From: Salinimicrobium gaetbulicola
Lineage (GTDB): Bacteria > Bacteroidota > Bacteroidia > Flavobacteriales > Flavobacteriaceae
Reading direction: 5' to 3'
Assembly (NCBI RefSeq): GCF_042676025.1
Contig: NZ_JBHTJP010000035.1
Location: forward strand, 1,072,354-1,136,353
DNA: 64,000 nt
The notes under the pieces were generated by a model. It was not told where the DNA came from and did no database searches. It saw nothing but the letters and a program-made list of their open reading frames with translations. The stretch's first letter is position 1. Each line of letters opens with the position of its first letter. Shown in pieces: positions 33,813-42,002 of this stretch. The position numbers and the translations under genes were made by a program.

Positions 33813-34319
33813 CTACTGCTGAGTGACTCCTAATTTAGCCATTACCTTTTCTGTAATGTCACTTTCTGCTTCTGCAAAAGCTAAAGCATTTCCACCGGCG
33901 TGGAAGATGTGAGTATAATTTTCTTCCTGGATCACCTGTTGCATTGCTTCATTGATCTTATCATACAAAGGTTTGGTAAGCTCGCTACGTCTCATTTGCA
34001 TCATGACGGATGCTTTTTGCCTGAAGCTTTTAATGTCATTTTCCAGGGAAATGATCTCGCTCTCCTTTGTTTTTCTGTCTTCTTCGGAAAAAGTCGCGTT
34101 GTTCTCCTGGTAATCTTTTACCTGGGTCTCATATTTTGAAATGGTAGCCTCAAGTTCTTTCTGAAGCTCTTCGTTGTAGGTCTTCATTCCTTCATTGACC
34201 TGGGTCATTTCCGGAAGCTGGGCAATTATGTACTCCGCGTCAATGGTTCCGATCTTTGACTGGGCAAAAGTGGTAAAAGAAAGAAGTGCTAAACTGAATA
34301 ATGCTATGAATTTTTTCAT
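33813..34319 (-). CDS. OmpH/Skp-like periplasmic chaperone
   Basis: A 168-residue exported protein with a signal peptide (about 1-19, ending TFAQ) followed by SKIGTIDAEYIIAQLPEM and a long charged coiled coil (about 45-115), as in Skp/OmpH, which holds unfolded outer-membrane proteins. The C-terminal VIQEENYTHIFHAGGNALAFAEAESDIT segment is the family ending. It stands alone here rather than next to bamA. Function as an outer-membrane-protein chaperone follows from the family. Confidence 0.85.
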   Translation of the reverse strand: MKKFIALFSLALLSFTTFAQSKIGTIDAEYIIAQLPEMTQVNEGMKTYNEELQKELEATISKYETQVKDYQENNATFSEEDRKTKESEIISLENDIKSFRQKASVMMQMRRSELTKPLYDKINEAMQQVIQEENYTHIFHAGGNALAFAEAESDITEKVMAKLGVTQQ

Positions 34320-34389
34320 GAATGTTGTTTTTGTTTGCAGGCAAATATAATCGAGTAGGTTGATTAATGGGAGTTTAGCCTATGTTTTT

Positions 34390-34647
34390 TCATTTCTCCT
34401 CCTGGTATAACTGTCCTCTGTGAGGTTTCAAAGCGTCTCTTACCGGTGGCATTTGGCTTTCATTCACTACCATAAAGGCGATGCTATGGTGTTCGTTGAT
34501 GGGTTCAAAACCGGTGATATTCAGAGAGATATTGTTGGTCTGAATGAATTCCTTGAGATGAAGGGCGTGATGCTCAGCCGTACGTTCGGCTCCCGGCCCC
34601 TTAAAATCCCAGATCAGTTTTAATTTTCGTTCCTTATTTTCTTCCAT
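34390..34647 (-). CDS. Conserved hypothetical small protein
   Basis: An 85-residue soluble protein of unknown function (MEENKERKLKLIWDF at the start). It has three or four histidines in an AEHHALHLKEF segment and later NEHHSIAFMVVNE, which could bind metal, and a predicted alpha/beta ferredoxin-like pattern. No signal peptide or membrane helix is seen. I start it at ATG 34647; an upstream in-frame start at 34695 is less likely because it reads through A/T-rich non-coding-like sequence. It lies between ompH and the SurA-like operon. Confidence 0.55.
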   Translation of the reverse strand: MEENKERKLKLIWDFKGPGAERTAEHHALHLKEFIQTNNISLNITGFEPINEHHSIAFMVVNESQMPPVRDALKPHRGQLYQEEK

Positions 34648-34733
34648 GTTTTCTTTTTCTGAATTTTTGAGACAGCCCGCTGTCCTGAAATTCAAAAATA
34701 CTTTTTTTAATTGGCTTTCGTTTGAATAAGAAG

Positions 34734-34763
34734 TTGGTAAACATGCCAGAATTCTTATTTTTG
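34734..34763 (+). promoter_or_regulatory. Promoter of the SurA-like chaperone operon
   Basis: TTGG at 34734-34737, an 18-bp spacer, then TATTTTTG at 34756-34763. It predicts a transcript start only about 15-20 bp before the TTG start at 34784, which supports that unusual start codon. Confidence 0.55.
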
Positions 34764-34783
34764 CCTACTCACTAATTCAAAAG

Positions 34784-35650
34784 TTGCAGTTGATAAAACT
34801 AAAGAACTTAAGTATTTTATGTCTTTTTTGTGTGGTTTTCACCGCATGTAACTTTTTAGAAGAGACTGATGATCGTGATGTGATCGCCCGGGTTAATGAC
34901 TCCTACCTTTATAATGATGATGTTGCCTTTTTGATCTCAGAGAACACAACTTCTGAAGACAGCGCCCTTATTGTATCCAGTTATATAAACAGATGGGCAA
35001 CCCAACGGCTTCTTATAGACAGGGCCAAGGTCAATTTGAGTGAACAGAAACAAAGGGAGTTTGAAAAGTTGGTAAAGAATTACCAGAATGAACTCTACGC
35101 CAATGCTTATACAGATGTGATCATAGGCAGGCAATTGGATACTTCCATAAGTATGGAGGTGGCTCGTACTTATTATGAGGAGAACGGGGAAAACTTCATC
35201 CTGAATGAGAATCTTTTAAAACTTAGGTATATTAACCTCACCAAGGATAACAAGGATTTTGACAAGATCAAGACCCTTTTCCGAAGATTTGAAGAAGAAG
35301 ATAAACAGGAATTACTGGATATGGCCATTCAGTTTAACTCCTATTCACTAAATGATTCGGTTTGGGTGAAAAGTAAGCAGGTTTATGATAAAATCAAGCC
35401 GCTTACTCCCGAAAATGATTCAGAATTACTAAAAAAACAGAATTTTTTACAACTTGAAGATTCATTAGGAGTATATTTGATCTCTGTTGAAGATATCAAG
35501 TTACGCAATGAACAGGCTCCTCTGGAGTACACATTGCCCAATATAAAACAGATCCTGCTCAACAAGCGAAAACTGGAGCTGAAAAAGGAATTAGAAAAAG
35601 ACATTACTCAAGATGCAATTAAAAACGACAAATTTGAAATCTATAATTAA
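34784..35650 (+). CDS. SurA-N-like lipoprotein, probable periplasmic chaperone without PPIase domain
   Basis: A 288-residue lipoprotein: hydrophobic leader, lipobox FTAC with Cys at 22, then a mainly helical region rich in charged residues with VIARVNDSYLYNDDVAFLI, as in the N-terminal chaperone domain of SurA-type proteins. No intact rotamase (parvulin) core is seen. There is no ATG upstream of the lipobox in frame; the start is TTG at 34784 (or TTG at 34790), just behind a good promoter. The gene overlaps the next, a true parvulin protein, by 38 bp, so both are made together. I infer a chaperone partner for outer-membrane protein folding. Confidence 0.72.
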   Translation: MQLIKLKNLSILCLFCVVFTACNFLEETDDRDVIARVNDSYLYNDDVAFLISENTTSEDSALIVSSYINRWATQRLLIDRAKVNLSEQKQREFEKLVKNYQNELYANAYTDVIIGRQLDTSISMEVARTYYEENGENFILNENLLKLRYINLTKDNKDFDKIKTLFRRFEEEDKQELLDMAIQFNSYSLNDSVWVKSKQVYDKIKPLTPENDSELLKKQNFLQLEDSLGVYLISVEDIKLRNEQAPLEYTLPNIKQILLNKRKLELKKELEKDITQDAIKNDKFEIYN

Positions 35651-37061
35651 TCAGGCGGCTATACTTTTATTTACTGCCGCATTAGGTACTGCACAAGCCC
35701 AGGAAGTGGTTGTGACAGACAGTACCGCAATAAATGATACTGCTGAAATACAGGTAGAAACTGAAAAACCGTTTCAGAAATTTAAAGTTGACGGCGTTGC
35801 AGCTGTTGTAGGTGATTTCGTTGTTCTGGAGAGCGATATTGATAAAATGTATATCGAACTTCAAAGTCAGGGGGTGTCCATTAAAGATGTCACCAACTGT
35901 AACCTTGCCGGAAGATTGATGGAGAATAAATTGTATGCCCACCATGCCATCCAGGATAGTATTGTTGTTTCAGATGCTGAGATCAATGCCGAAATTGATC
36001 AGCAACTTGCCTACATGACCCAACAAGTAGGATCAATGGAAAAGGTTTTGGAGTTCTATAAAAAAGATAATGAAGCCGAATTCAGGTCTGAACTTTTTGA
36101 AATTAACAGGCAGAACAAACTTGCGGCTCAAATGCAGCGTAAGATCGTTGATGCTGTGGAGATCACTCCGGAAGAAGTGCGTGAATTCTTCAAGAACATT
36201 CCTGAAGATGAGCGCCCTGTTTTTGGAGATGAAGTTGAGATCGCACAGATCGTTGTTAAGCCTGAAATTCCTGAAAACGAGAAGCAGAAGATCATCGATC
36301 GTTTGCAGGAAATGAGAGAAGATATCGTAGAGAACGGGGCTAGCTTTAACACCAAGGCTGTTTTGTATTCTCAGGATCCGAGTTCTAAATCTTCAGGAGG
36401 GAAAATTTCTCTTTCCAGAAAAGACCCTTTTGTAAAGGAATTTAAAGACGCGGCTTTTAGTCTTCAGGAAGGGGAAGTTAGTCAGCCTTTTGAAACCATG
36501 TTCGGATACCATATTCTTACTGTAGATAAGATCCGTGGACAGCAGGTAGATGTGAGACATATTCTTTTGATCCCTGATGTAACTGAAGAAACCAAAGAAG
36601 AAGCCTTAAAGGAAATTCGTGAGGTGCGTGAAAAGATCGTTGCCGATGAATTGACTTTTGAAGATGCTGCTAAAGAAGTTTCAGACGAAGATGAGACCAG
36701 AGAGAGTGGAGGACAATTAGTAAATCCAACTACAGGCGATACTCGTTTTGATTTGACCAAAATCGATCCTATCTTGTATGAACAGGTTGCTAACCTTGAA
36801 AAAGGGGAAGTTTCTCCTGTACTAACAGACAAAGATGATACCGGTCGTCCTATTTACAAGATCATTACCGTTACCGAAAGATATGAGGAGCATGTGGCAG
36901 ATTATGCCAAAGATTTCAATAAGATAAAGGATCTTGCCCTTCGTGATAAGCAATTGAAAGCAATTGAAAAGTGGCAAAAAGAGAAGATCAAAGAAACGTA
37001 TATCAAAGTGAACGGTGAATACAGGGATTGTGACTATAACAGTAACTGGTTGAAAAAATAA
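35613..37061 (+). CDS. SurA-like periplasmic peptidylprolyl isomerase with two parvulin domains
   Basis: A 482-residue exported protein: signal peptide (about 1-29, ending AQAQ), a SurA-type helical chaperone domain (about 50-200; VVGDFVVLESDIDKMY) and two parvulin (PpiC) domains in series. The first begins near EVEIAQIVVKPEIPENEK and includes SQDPSSKSSGGKISLSR; the second begins near VDVRHILLIPDVTEETK and includes VSDEDETRESGGQL. This is the SurA layout and predicts a role in folding outer-membrane proteins. It overlaps the upstream lipoprotein gene by 38 bp and precedes a MoxR ATPase by 8 bp. Confidence 0.88.
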   Translation: MQLKTTNLKSIINQAAILLFTAALGTAQAQEVVVTDSTAINDTAEIQVETEKPFQKFKVDGVAAVVGDFVVLESDIDKMYIELQSQGVSIKDVTNCNLAGRLMENKLYAHHAIQDSIVVSDAEINAEIDQQLAYMTQQVGSMEKVLEFYKKDNEAEFRSELFEINRQNKLAAQMQRKIVDAVEITPEEVREFFKNIPEDERPVFGDEVEIAQIVVKPEIPENEKQKIIDRLQEMREDIVENGASFNTKAVLYSQDPSSKSSGGKISLSRKDPFVKEFKDAAFSLQEGEVSQPFETMFGYHILTVDKIRGQQVDVRHILLIPDVTEETKEEALKEIREVREKIVADELTFEDAAKEVSDEDETRESGGQLVNPTTGDTRFDLTKIDPILYEQVANLEKGEVSPVLTDKDDTGRPIYKIITVTERYEEHVADYAKDFNKIKDLALRDKQLKAIEKWQKEKIKETYIKVNGEYRDCDYNSNWLKK

Positions 37062-37069
37062 ATGAAAGT

Positions 37070-38023
37070 ATGTCCGATGTAGAAGCGGTAAAGAATCTGG
37101 TTTCCAGGCACCAACAACTCAGGCTAGAGATAGCTAAAAGAATTGTTGGTCAGCAGGACGTTGTAGACCAGATCCTTTTATCAGTTTTTTCAGGCGGACA
37201 TTCTTTATTGATAGGAGTTCCGGGGCTGGCCAAGACCTTAATGGTAAATACCATTGCCCAGGCGCTCGGACTTAATTTTAAAAGGATCCAGTTCACACCA
37301 GATCTTATGCCGAGTGATATTCTGGGATCTGAGATCCTGGATGAGAACCGGCAGTTCAAGTTTATTAAGGGGCCTGTCTTCGGGAATATCATCCTTGCCG
37401 ATGAGATCAACCGAACCCCGCCAAAGACTCAGGCAGCTTTGCTTGAAGCTATGCAGGAAAGAGCTGTAACCGTTGCCGGGCAACATTACAAACTCAACTT
37501 ACCTTATTTCGTCCTGGCAACTCAGAACCCCATAGAGCAGGAGGGAACCTATCCTTTGCCGGAAGCTCAGTTGGACCGTTTCATGTTTGCCATCAAACTG
37601 GATTATCCAAGTTTTGAAGAGGAAGTAGAAGTAGTGAAAAGCACCACTTCAGACGTGGAAGTAGAGATAGAACCTCTTTTTACTGCCCGTGAAATAGTAG
37701 ATTTTCAACACCTTGTTCGAAGAGTACCGGTATCTGATAATGTTGTGGAGTACGCCGTCAATTTAGTAAGCAAAACAAGACCTTCAGGAGAAAAAGCCCC
37801 CGAAATTGTAAGGGAATTTGTTGACTGGGGCGCAGGCCCTAGAGCTTCTCAGAATCTCATCTTAGGAGCAAAGGCACATGCGGCGGTGAACGGTAAATTT
37901 TCACCAGATATTGAGGATGTGCAGGCAGTAGCCATGGGGATTCTCAGACATCGCGTGATCAAGAATTACAAGGCCGAAGCTGAAGGAATTTCCGAAGAAA
38001 AGATCATAAAAAGCTTATTTTAA
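37070..38023 (+). CDS. MoxR-type AAA ATPase
   Basis: A 317-residue cytoplasmic AAA protein. Walker A is GVPGLAKT (residues 49-56) and Walker B is NIILADEINRTPPKTQ (about 107-122); sensor 1 is LATQNPIEQEGTYPLPEAQLDRF. MoxR proteins usually act with VWA-domain partners encoded downstream (DUF58 plus VWA genes). Here no such gene follows: only a 106-residue membrane protein and then aconitase. It is 8 bp behind the SurA-like gene, so it probably belongs to that operon and to envelope quality control. The partner must be encoded elsewhere. Confidence 0.9.
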   Translation: MSDVEAVKNLVSRHQQLRLEIAKRIVGQQDVVDQILLSVFSGGHSLLIGVPGLAKTLMVNTIAQALGLNFKRIQFTPDLMPSDILGSEILDENRQFKFIKGPVFGNIILADEINRTPPKTQAALLEAMQERAVTVAGQHYKLNLPYFVLATQNPIEQEGTYPLPEAQLDRFMFAIKLDYPSFEEEVEVVKSTTSDVEVEIEPLFTAREIVDFQHLVRRVPVSDNVVEYAVNLVSKTRPSGEKAPEIVREFVDWGAGPRASQNLILGAKAHAAVNGKFSPDIEDVQAVAMGILRHRVIKNYKAEAEGISEEKIIKSLF

Positions 38024-38045
38024 AAGCTTTTACTATATTTACTTC

Positions 38046-38366
38046 ATGATGGGTTTCCTGATAAAATATCGAATACCGGTAATTATCCTATTCTATCTTT
38101 TTCAATTTACCTGGATTTCTTCGCAAAACAGCCTTCTTCGCTGGCAGGAAATGGACTTTTTAGCCTGGCTTAGTTTTCTCTTTCTTTTTGGATTCTGGCT
38201 TATCCTACTTTTGGATATGATCAACTCAAGGATCAATAACAAAACCTTTTGGATGATAGGGATGTTAGTGATGCCCTGGTTAACTCCTAGTTTTTACCTC
38301 TTTCAGCGGAAAATTAACACTCGCCTGGAAAGTTCATTATTTAATAGACGTGGAAAAATCGGCTGA
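38046..38366 (+). CDS. Small hypothetical membrane protein
   Basis: A 106-residue protein with three hydrophobic segments (about 7-25, 38-57, 68-86) and a basic C-terminal tail (QRKINTRLESSLFNRRGKIG). I do not recognise a family. It starts 22 bp after moxR on the same strand and probably belongs to that transcription unit. The second methionine at 38049 is an equal start candidate. A role with the MoxR ATPase is possible but unsupported by motifs. Confidence 0.55.
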   Translation: MMGFLIKYRIPVIILFYLFQFTWISSQNSLLRWQEMDFLAWLSFLFLFGFWLILLLDMINSRINNKTFWMIGMLVMPWLTPSFYLFQRKINTRLESSLFNRRGKIG

Positions 38367-38478
38367 AATTATCAATTTCGTATTTAAGGCCTTTTTTTAT
38401 GTGTTGTGCTTAATTTTTATTGGCAAAATTTAAGAATTGCTGAATTATGTTCAGAATTATTTGATATTTAGTTGTAAT

Positions 38479-38509
38479 TTTTAATATCCGTCAAGAATTA
38501 GTAATTTTG
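38479..38509 (+). promoter_or_regulatory. Promoter of the aconitase gene
   Basis: TTTT at 38479-38482, a 19-bp spacer, and TAATTTTG at 38502-38509. The -7 match is good and the spacing exact; the -33 box is a one-base variant. The aconitase start codon is 34 bp downstream. Confidence 0.6.
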
Positions 38510-38542
38510 CAGGACTTTCAGAATAAAAAAATCACAAAAACT

Positions 38543-40810
38543 ATGGCGTACGATATTGATATGATCAAGAAGGTTTACAGCCAAATGGCAGAACGTGTTG
38601 ATGAAGCGCGTAATGCGGTTGGAAAGCCTTTAACCCTTTCAGAAAAAATCCTTTATTCCCACCTGTGGGACGGAAACCCTACAAAAGGTTTCACCCGTGG
38701 AAAAGATTATGTGGATTTCGCACCGGACAGGATAGCTTGTCAGGATGCTACCGCTCAAATGGCTTTACTGCAATTCATGCAGGCCGGTAAAAAACAAGTG
38801 GCTGTTCCAACAACAGTACACTGTGATCACCTTATACAGGCGAAGCTTGGAGCACAATTCGATTTGCCCAGTGCTAAGAAATCAAGTGATGAAGTATTTG
38901 ACTTCCTTGAGTCTGTTTCTAATAAATACGGGATCGGATTCTGGAAACCGGGAGCAGGGATCATTCACCAGGTGGTGTTAGAGAACTATGCTTTCCCGGG
39001 TGGAATGATGATTGGTACCGATTCTCACACGGTAAACGCCGGAGGACTTGGAATGGTTGCTATTGGTGTTGGTGGAGCAGATGCGGTTGACGTGATGGCC
39101 GGAATGCCATGGGAGCTTAAAATGCCAAAATTAATAGGAGTTAAGTTGACCGGAAAACTTTCCGGATGGACAGCTCCAAAAGATGTTATCTTAAAAGTTG
39201 CCGGAATCCTTACTGTGAAAGGTGGGACCGGAGCTATTATTGAATATTTCGGGGAAGGTGCCCGCTCTATGTCGGCTACCGGAAAAGGAACCATCTGTAA
39301 CATGGGTGCAGAAGTTGGTGCGACCACTTCTACCTTCGGTTATGATGAGTCTATGGAGCGCTACTTACGTGCTACCAACCGTGCAGATGTTGCCGATGCC
39401 GCGAACGCAGTTAAGGAACACTTAACAGGTGATGACGAGGTATATGCAAATCCAGAGCAGTATTTTGACGAGGTGATCGAGATCAACCTTTCTGAATTGA
39501 AACCTCACCTAAACGGACCTTTCACTCCGGACCTTGCTACTCCTATTTCTGAAATGGGTGAGAAAGCGAGAGCTAATGACTGGCCAATAAACGTTGACTG
39601 GGGATTGATAGGGTCTTGTACCAACTCATCTTACGAGGATCTTACCCGCGCGGCTTCTATCGCCAAGCAGGCAGTTGACAAAAAGGTAAAAGCGAAATCA
39701 GACTTCGGAATTAACCCTGGATCTGAGACTATTAGATTTACTGCGGAAAGAGACGGTTTATTGCAGATCTTTGAAGATCTGGATGCGACTATCTTTACCA
39801 ACGCATGTGGTCCATGTATTGGACAGTGGGACAGAAGTGACCGTAAAGGAGACGAAAAGAATACTATCGTTCACTCTTTCAATAGAAACTTCTCAAAAAG
39901 AGCCGACGGTAACCCAAATACACACGCCTTTGTAGGTTCTCCAGAAATGGTTGCTGCAATCGCGATTTCAGGAAGACTTGATTTTGATCCTACAACTGAT
40001 AAACTTCTTAATGAAGATGGGGAACATGTAATGCTTGATGAACCTACAGGTCTTGAGTTGCCACCAAAAGGATTTGACGTTGAAGATCCTGGATATCTTG
40101 CACCAACAGAAGACGGATCTTCTGTAGAGGTAAAAGTTAGCCCAGATTCAGAAAGACTTCAGTTATTGGAGCCTTTCGAGCCATGGGATGGTAAGAATAT
40201 TACCGGAGCTAAATTATTGATCAAAGCATTAGGAAAATGTACTACTGACCATATTTCTATGGCCGGACCATGGTTGCGTTTCAGAGGACACCTTGACAAC
40301 ATATCAAATAACTGTTTGATTGGTGCGGTTAATGCTTTCAATGAAAAAACAAACTTTGTAAAAAGCCAGATAACAGGTGAATATGACGGAGTTCCAAATA
40401 CACAGCGTAAATATAAAGCTGCAGGAATACCGACTGTGGTAGTGGGTGACCACAACTACGGGGAGGGATCTTCTCGTGAGCACGCTGCTATGGAGCCTAG
40501 ACATTTAGGAGTTAAGGTTGTATTGGTGAAATCTTTTGCAAGGATCCATGAGACAAACCTTAAGAAACAAGGTATGTTAGGTCTTACTTTTGATAACGAG
40601 AGTGACTATGATCTAATTCAGGAGGATGATACCTTCAATTTTATTGATCTTGAAAACTTCGCTCCGGACAAACAACTGACTATCGAGATCGTTCACGCTG
40701 ACGGATCTAAGGATACTATTAAAGCGAACCATACTTACAACCTGCCTCAAATTGAGTGGTTTAAAGAAGGTTCTGCTCTTAATCTTATCAAGAAACAAAA
40801 CGCTGCTTAA
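38543..40810 (+). CDS. acn: Aconitate hydratase (mitochondrial-type)
   Basis: A 755-residue iron-sulfur enzyme of the TCA cycle that isomerises citrate and isocitrate. Cluster cysteines are visible in IGSCTNSSYED (near residue 357) and TNACGPCIGQWDR (near 420-426). The C-terminal swivel domain holds GDHNYGEGSSREHAAMEPRHLG with the active-site serine. N-terminal sequence (YDIDMIKKVYSQMAERVDEA) and length match the mitochondrial-type aconitases rather than AcnA/AcnB of enterobacteria. I start it at ATG 38543 (MAYDIDM), behind the promoter at 38479-38509. Two terminator-like hairpins follow. Confidence 0.94.
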   Translation: MAYDIDMIKKVYSQMAERVDEARNAVGKPLTLSEKILYSHLWDGNPTKGFTRGKDYVDFAPDRIACQDATAQMALLQFMQAGKKQVAVPTTVHCDHLIQAKLGAQFDLPSAKKSSDEVFDFLESVSNKYGIGFWKPGAGIIHQVVLENYAFPGGMMIGTDSHTVNAGGLGMVAIGVGGADAVDVMAGMPWELKMPKLIGVKLTGKLSGWTAPKDVILKVAGILTVKGGTGAIIEYFGEGARSMSATGKGTICNMGAEVGATTSTFGYDESMERYLRATNRADVADAANAVKEHLTGDDEVYANPEQYFDEVIEINLSELKPHLNGPFTPDLATPISEMGEKARANDWPINVDWGLIGSCTNSSYEDLTRAASIAKQAVDKKVKAKSDFGINPGSETIRFTAERDGLLQIFEDLDATIFTNACGPCIGQWDRSDRKGDEKNTIVHSFNRNFSKRADGNPNTHAFVGSPEMVAAIAISGRLDFDPTTDKLLNEDGEHVMLDEPTGLELPPKGFDVEDPGYLAPTEDGSSVEVKVSPDSERLQLLEPFEPWDGKNITGAKLLIKALGKCTTDHISMAGPWLRFRGHLDNISNNCLIGAVNAFNEKTNFVKSQITGEYDGVPNTQRKYKAAGIPTVVVGDHNYGEGSSREHAAMEPRHLGVKVVLVKSFARIHETNLKKQGMLGLTFDNESDYDLIQEDDTFNFIDLENFAPDKQLTIEIVHADGSKDTIKANHTYNLPQIEWFKEGSALNLIKKQNAA

Positions 40811-40833
40811 GCAAAGCACAAATTTCTTAATAC

Positions 40834-40866
40834 AAAAAGCTCCTGCCATGCAGGAGCTTTTTTTTG
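40834..40866 (+). terminator. Terminator after aconitase
   Basis: A 13-bp stem (AAAAAGCTCCTGC and its complement) with a CAT loop and a T-run. Confidence 0.9.
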
Positions 40867-40886
40867 TTCAAAACTCATTAAAATAG

Positions 40887-40913
40887 AAAAGGCAATCATT
40901 AAGATTGCCTTTT
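40887..40913. terminator. Second hairpin, terminator-like
   Basis: An 11-bp perfect stem (AAAAGGCAATC and its complement) with an ATTAA loop, 20 bp past the first terminator; it may serve the convergent minus-strand gene and the structured element beside it. Confidence 0.7.
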
Positions 40914-40919
40914 CAAATT

Positions 40920-41003
40920 AGATGAGAACTGCGGTATTTTACTACCTCAGTTTTCTATCAAGTAATTTTTGCCCCCCAGTAAAAATTACTTTAATTCTCA
41001 TCT
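40920..41003. repeat. Three-way-junction palindromic element
   Basis: An 84-bp self-complementary unit: a perfect 9-bp closing stem (AGATGAGAA at 40920-40928 with TTCTCATCT at 40995-41003) encloses a weaker hairpin (CTG-C-GGTA...TACC-T-CAG, 40929-40950) and a perfect 11-bp hairpin (AAGTAATTTTT at 40960-40970 with AAAAATTACTT at 40981-40991) whose loop is a run of six C (six G on the other strand). It overlaps the last two bases of the minus-strand gene ending at 41002. It could be a structured 3' UTR, a small RNA or a miniature mobile element. Confidence 0.55.
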
Positions 41004-41427
41004 ATTTCGGTATAGATTCTAACTTCTTTTTCTGTTTTAGTAAAACGTCTACAGTAGAAGATGGAATGTCCTGTTGATATAATGTTTCGTAATAAAGTTT
41101 TAAATTTTTACGTTCCTCACGGTAGCATGATTCCCAGTCGGCTTCATTAAAAGTATGTCGCGCCAAATATTCTAATTTTAAAAATACTGGTAATAATCCC
41201 AGGATAGTGCTATGGAATTTGGAATCTAATATAGAATTCTTCAAGTTGAACAAATGCCTTCGTAACTCAAGTTTGATCTTTTCCCTAATCTCAATTAAAC
41301 GATCCAGCTTTTCGGTCATCTCGGTATCCTCTGGTTTCAGATCATAATAAAGTGAATAATACATTTGGAGTAAATGATCATTTGCGAGGTCGAGACGAAG
41401 AAGTTGTGAGTAAAGTTGAAGCTGCAT
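41002..41427 (-). CDS. Hypothetical helical protein
   Basis: A 141-residue protein, almost entirely helical and charged (EMTEKLDRLIEIREKIKLELRRHLFNLKNS), without signal peptide or membrane segment. I do not recognise a family; the pattern suggests a small four-helix bundle. Its stop codon overlaps the closing arm of the palindromic element at 40920-41003. The upstream 347 bp to the next coding start are AT-rich. It belongs to the small accessory patch around the SigZ-like gene. Confidence 0.5.
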   Translation of the reverse strand: MQLQLYSQLLRLDLANDHLLQMYYSLYYDLKPEDTEMTEKLDRLIEIREKIKLELRRHLFNLKNSILDSKFHSTILGLLPVFLKLEYLARHTFNEADWESCYREERKNLKLYYETLYQQDIPSSTVDVLLKQKKKLESIPK

Positions 41428-41774
41428 TCTTTAAAATTTAGGGTAGGGTAATTGGATTATTCTATGAAATAAAAATATAAATTATCTCTTCTATAAGACT
41501 CTATAAATGAGTGATTAACAGAATTTTATCTTTCCCGTAGGACTTTTTGTAAGAAAGCCTAAATTTTTAACAGTGAGCTGTGGGGGTGGGAATTAATATT
41601 TAAATAAAGTTCTTAATTCTGGATGACAAGAGCCGGTAGATTTTCTTCAAATGCCCGGTAAAAAGAGGGGTTAATTGTATAATTATTTAACTTTTCAGGA
41701 AAAAATTATCATTTTTTTTGCGTCTTTTTTCCTACTTCCCAGTCTTGAAAGAAATCAATTTTAAATCCTGTATT
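41428..41774. other. AT-rich intergenic region with no recognised gene
   Basis: About 350 bp between divergent coding regions. It is A/T-rich and has frequent stops in all frames. I see no tRNA, strong hairpin or full TTTG-N19-TAnnTTTG promoter. It must hold the promoters for the minus-strand hypothetical gene and for the small ORF and sigma factor on the plus strand. Confidence 0.5.
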
Positions 41775-41933
41775 ATGAAAGAATGTGAAACTTTAAGTTT
41801 AGAAAATTTTGGCGCTTGTTATAGAACACCGTCTGTTGATGTTTCCCTGAAGAGGAGTTTTGAAGAAAAAGTAGAACGATTCTTTAAATCATTTCCCACA
41901 ATAACGAAGGATTGGCTTCATTATAAAATGTAG
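41775..41933 (+). CDS. Small ORF (52 aa) upstream of the SigZ-like gene
   Basis: A 52-residue reading frame starting MKECETLSLENFGACYRTPS with two cysteines (positions 4 and 14) and ending in a charged helix (LKRSFEEKVERFFKSFPTITKDW). It is 69 bp before the sigma-factor start on the same strand. An in-frame upstream ATG at 41718 would lengthen it to 71 residues but adds Phe/Tyr-rich sequence from the AT-rich region. I recognise no family. Both it and the sigma factor are unusually cysteine-bearing, so a redox- or metal-responsive pair is possible. It may also be non-coding. Confidence 0.4.
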   Translation: MKECETLSLENFGACYRTPSVDVSLKRSFEEKVERFFKSFPTITKDWLHYKM

Positions 41934-42002
41934 AAAATAGATTTCCCTGTTTGTGATTTCGGGAAAATTTCAGAAATTTCCCTGCTTATCAAGAATAACC
42001 TT

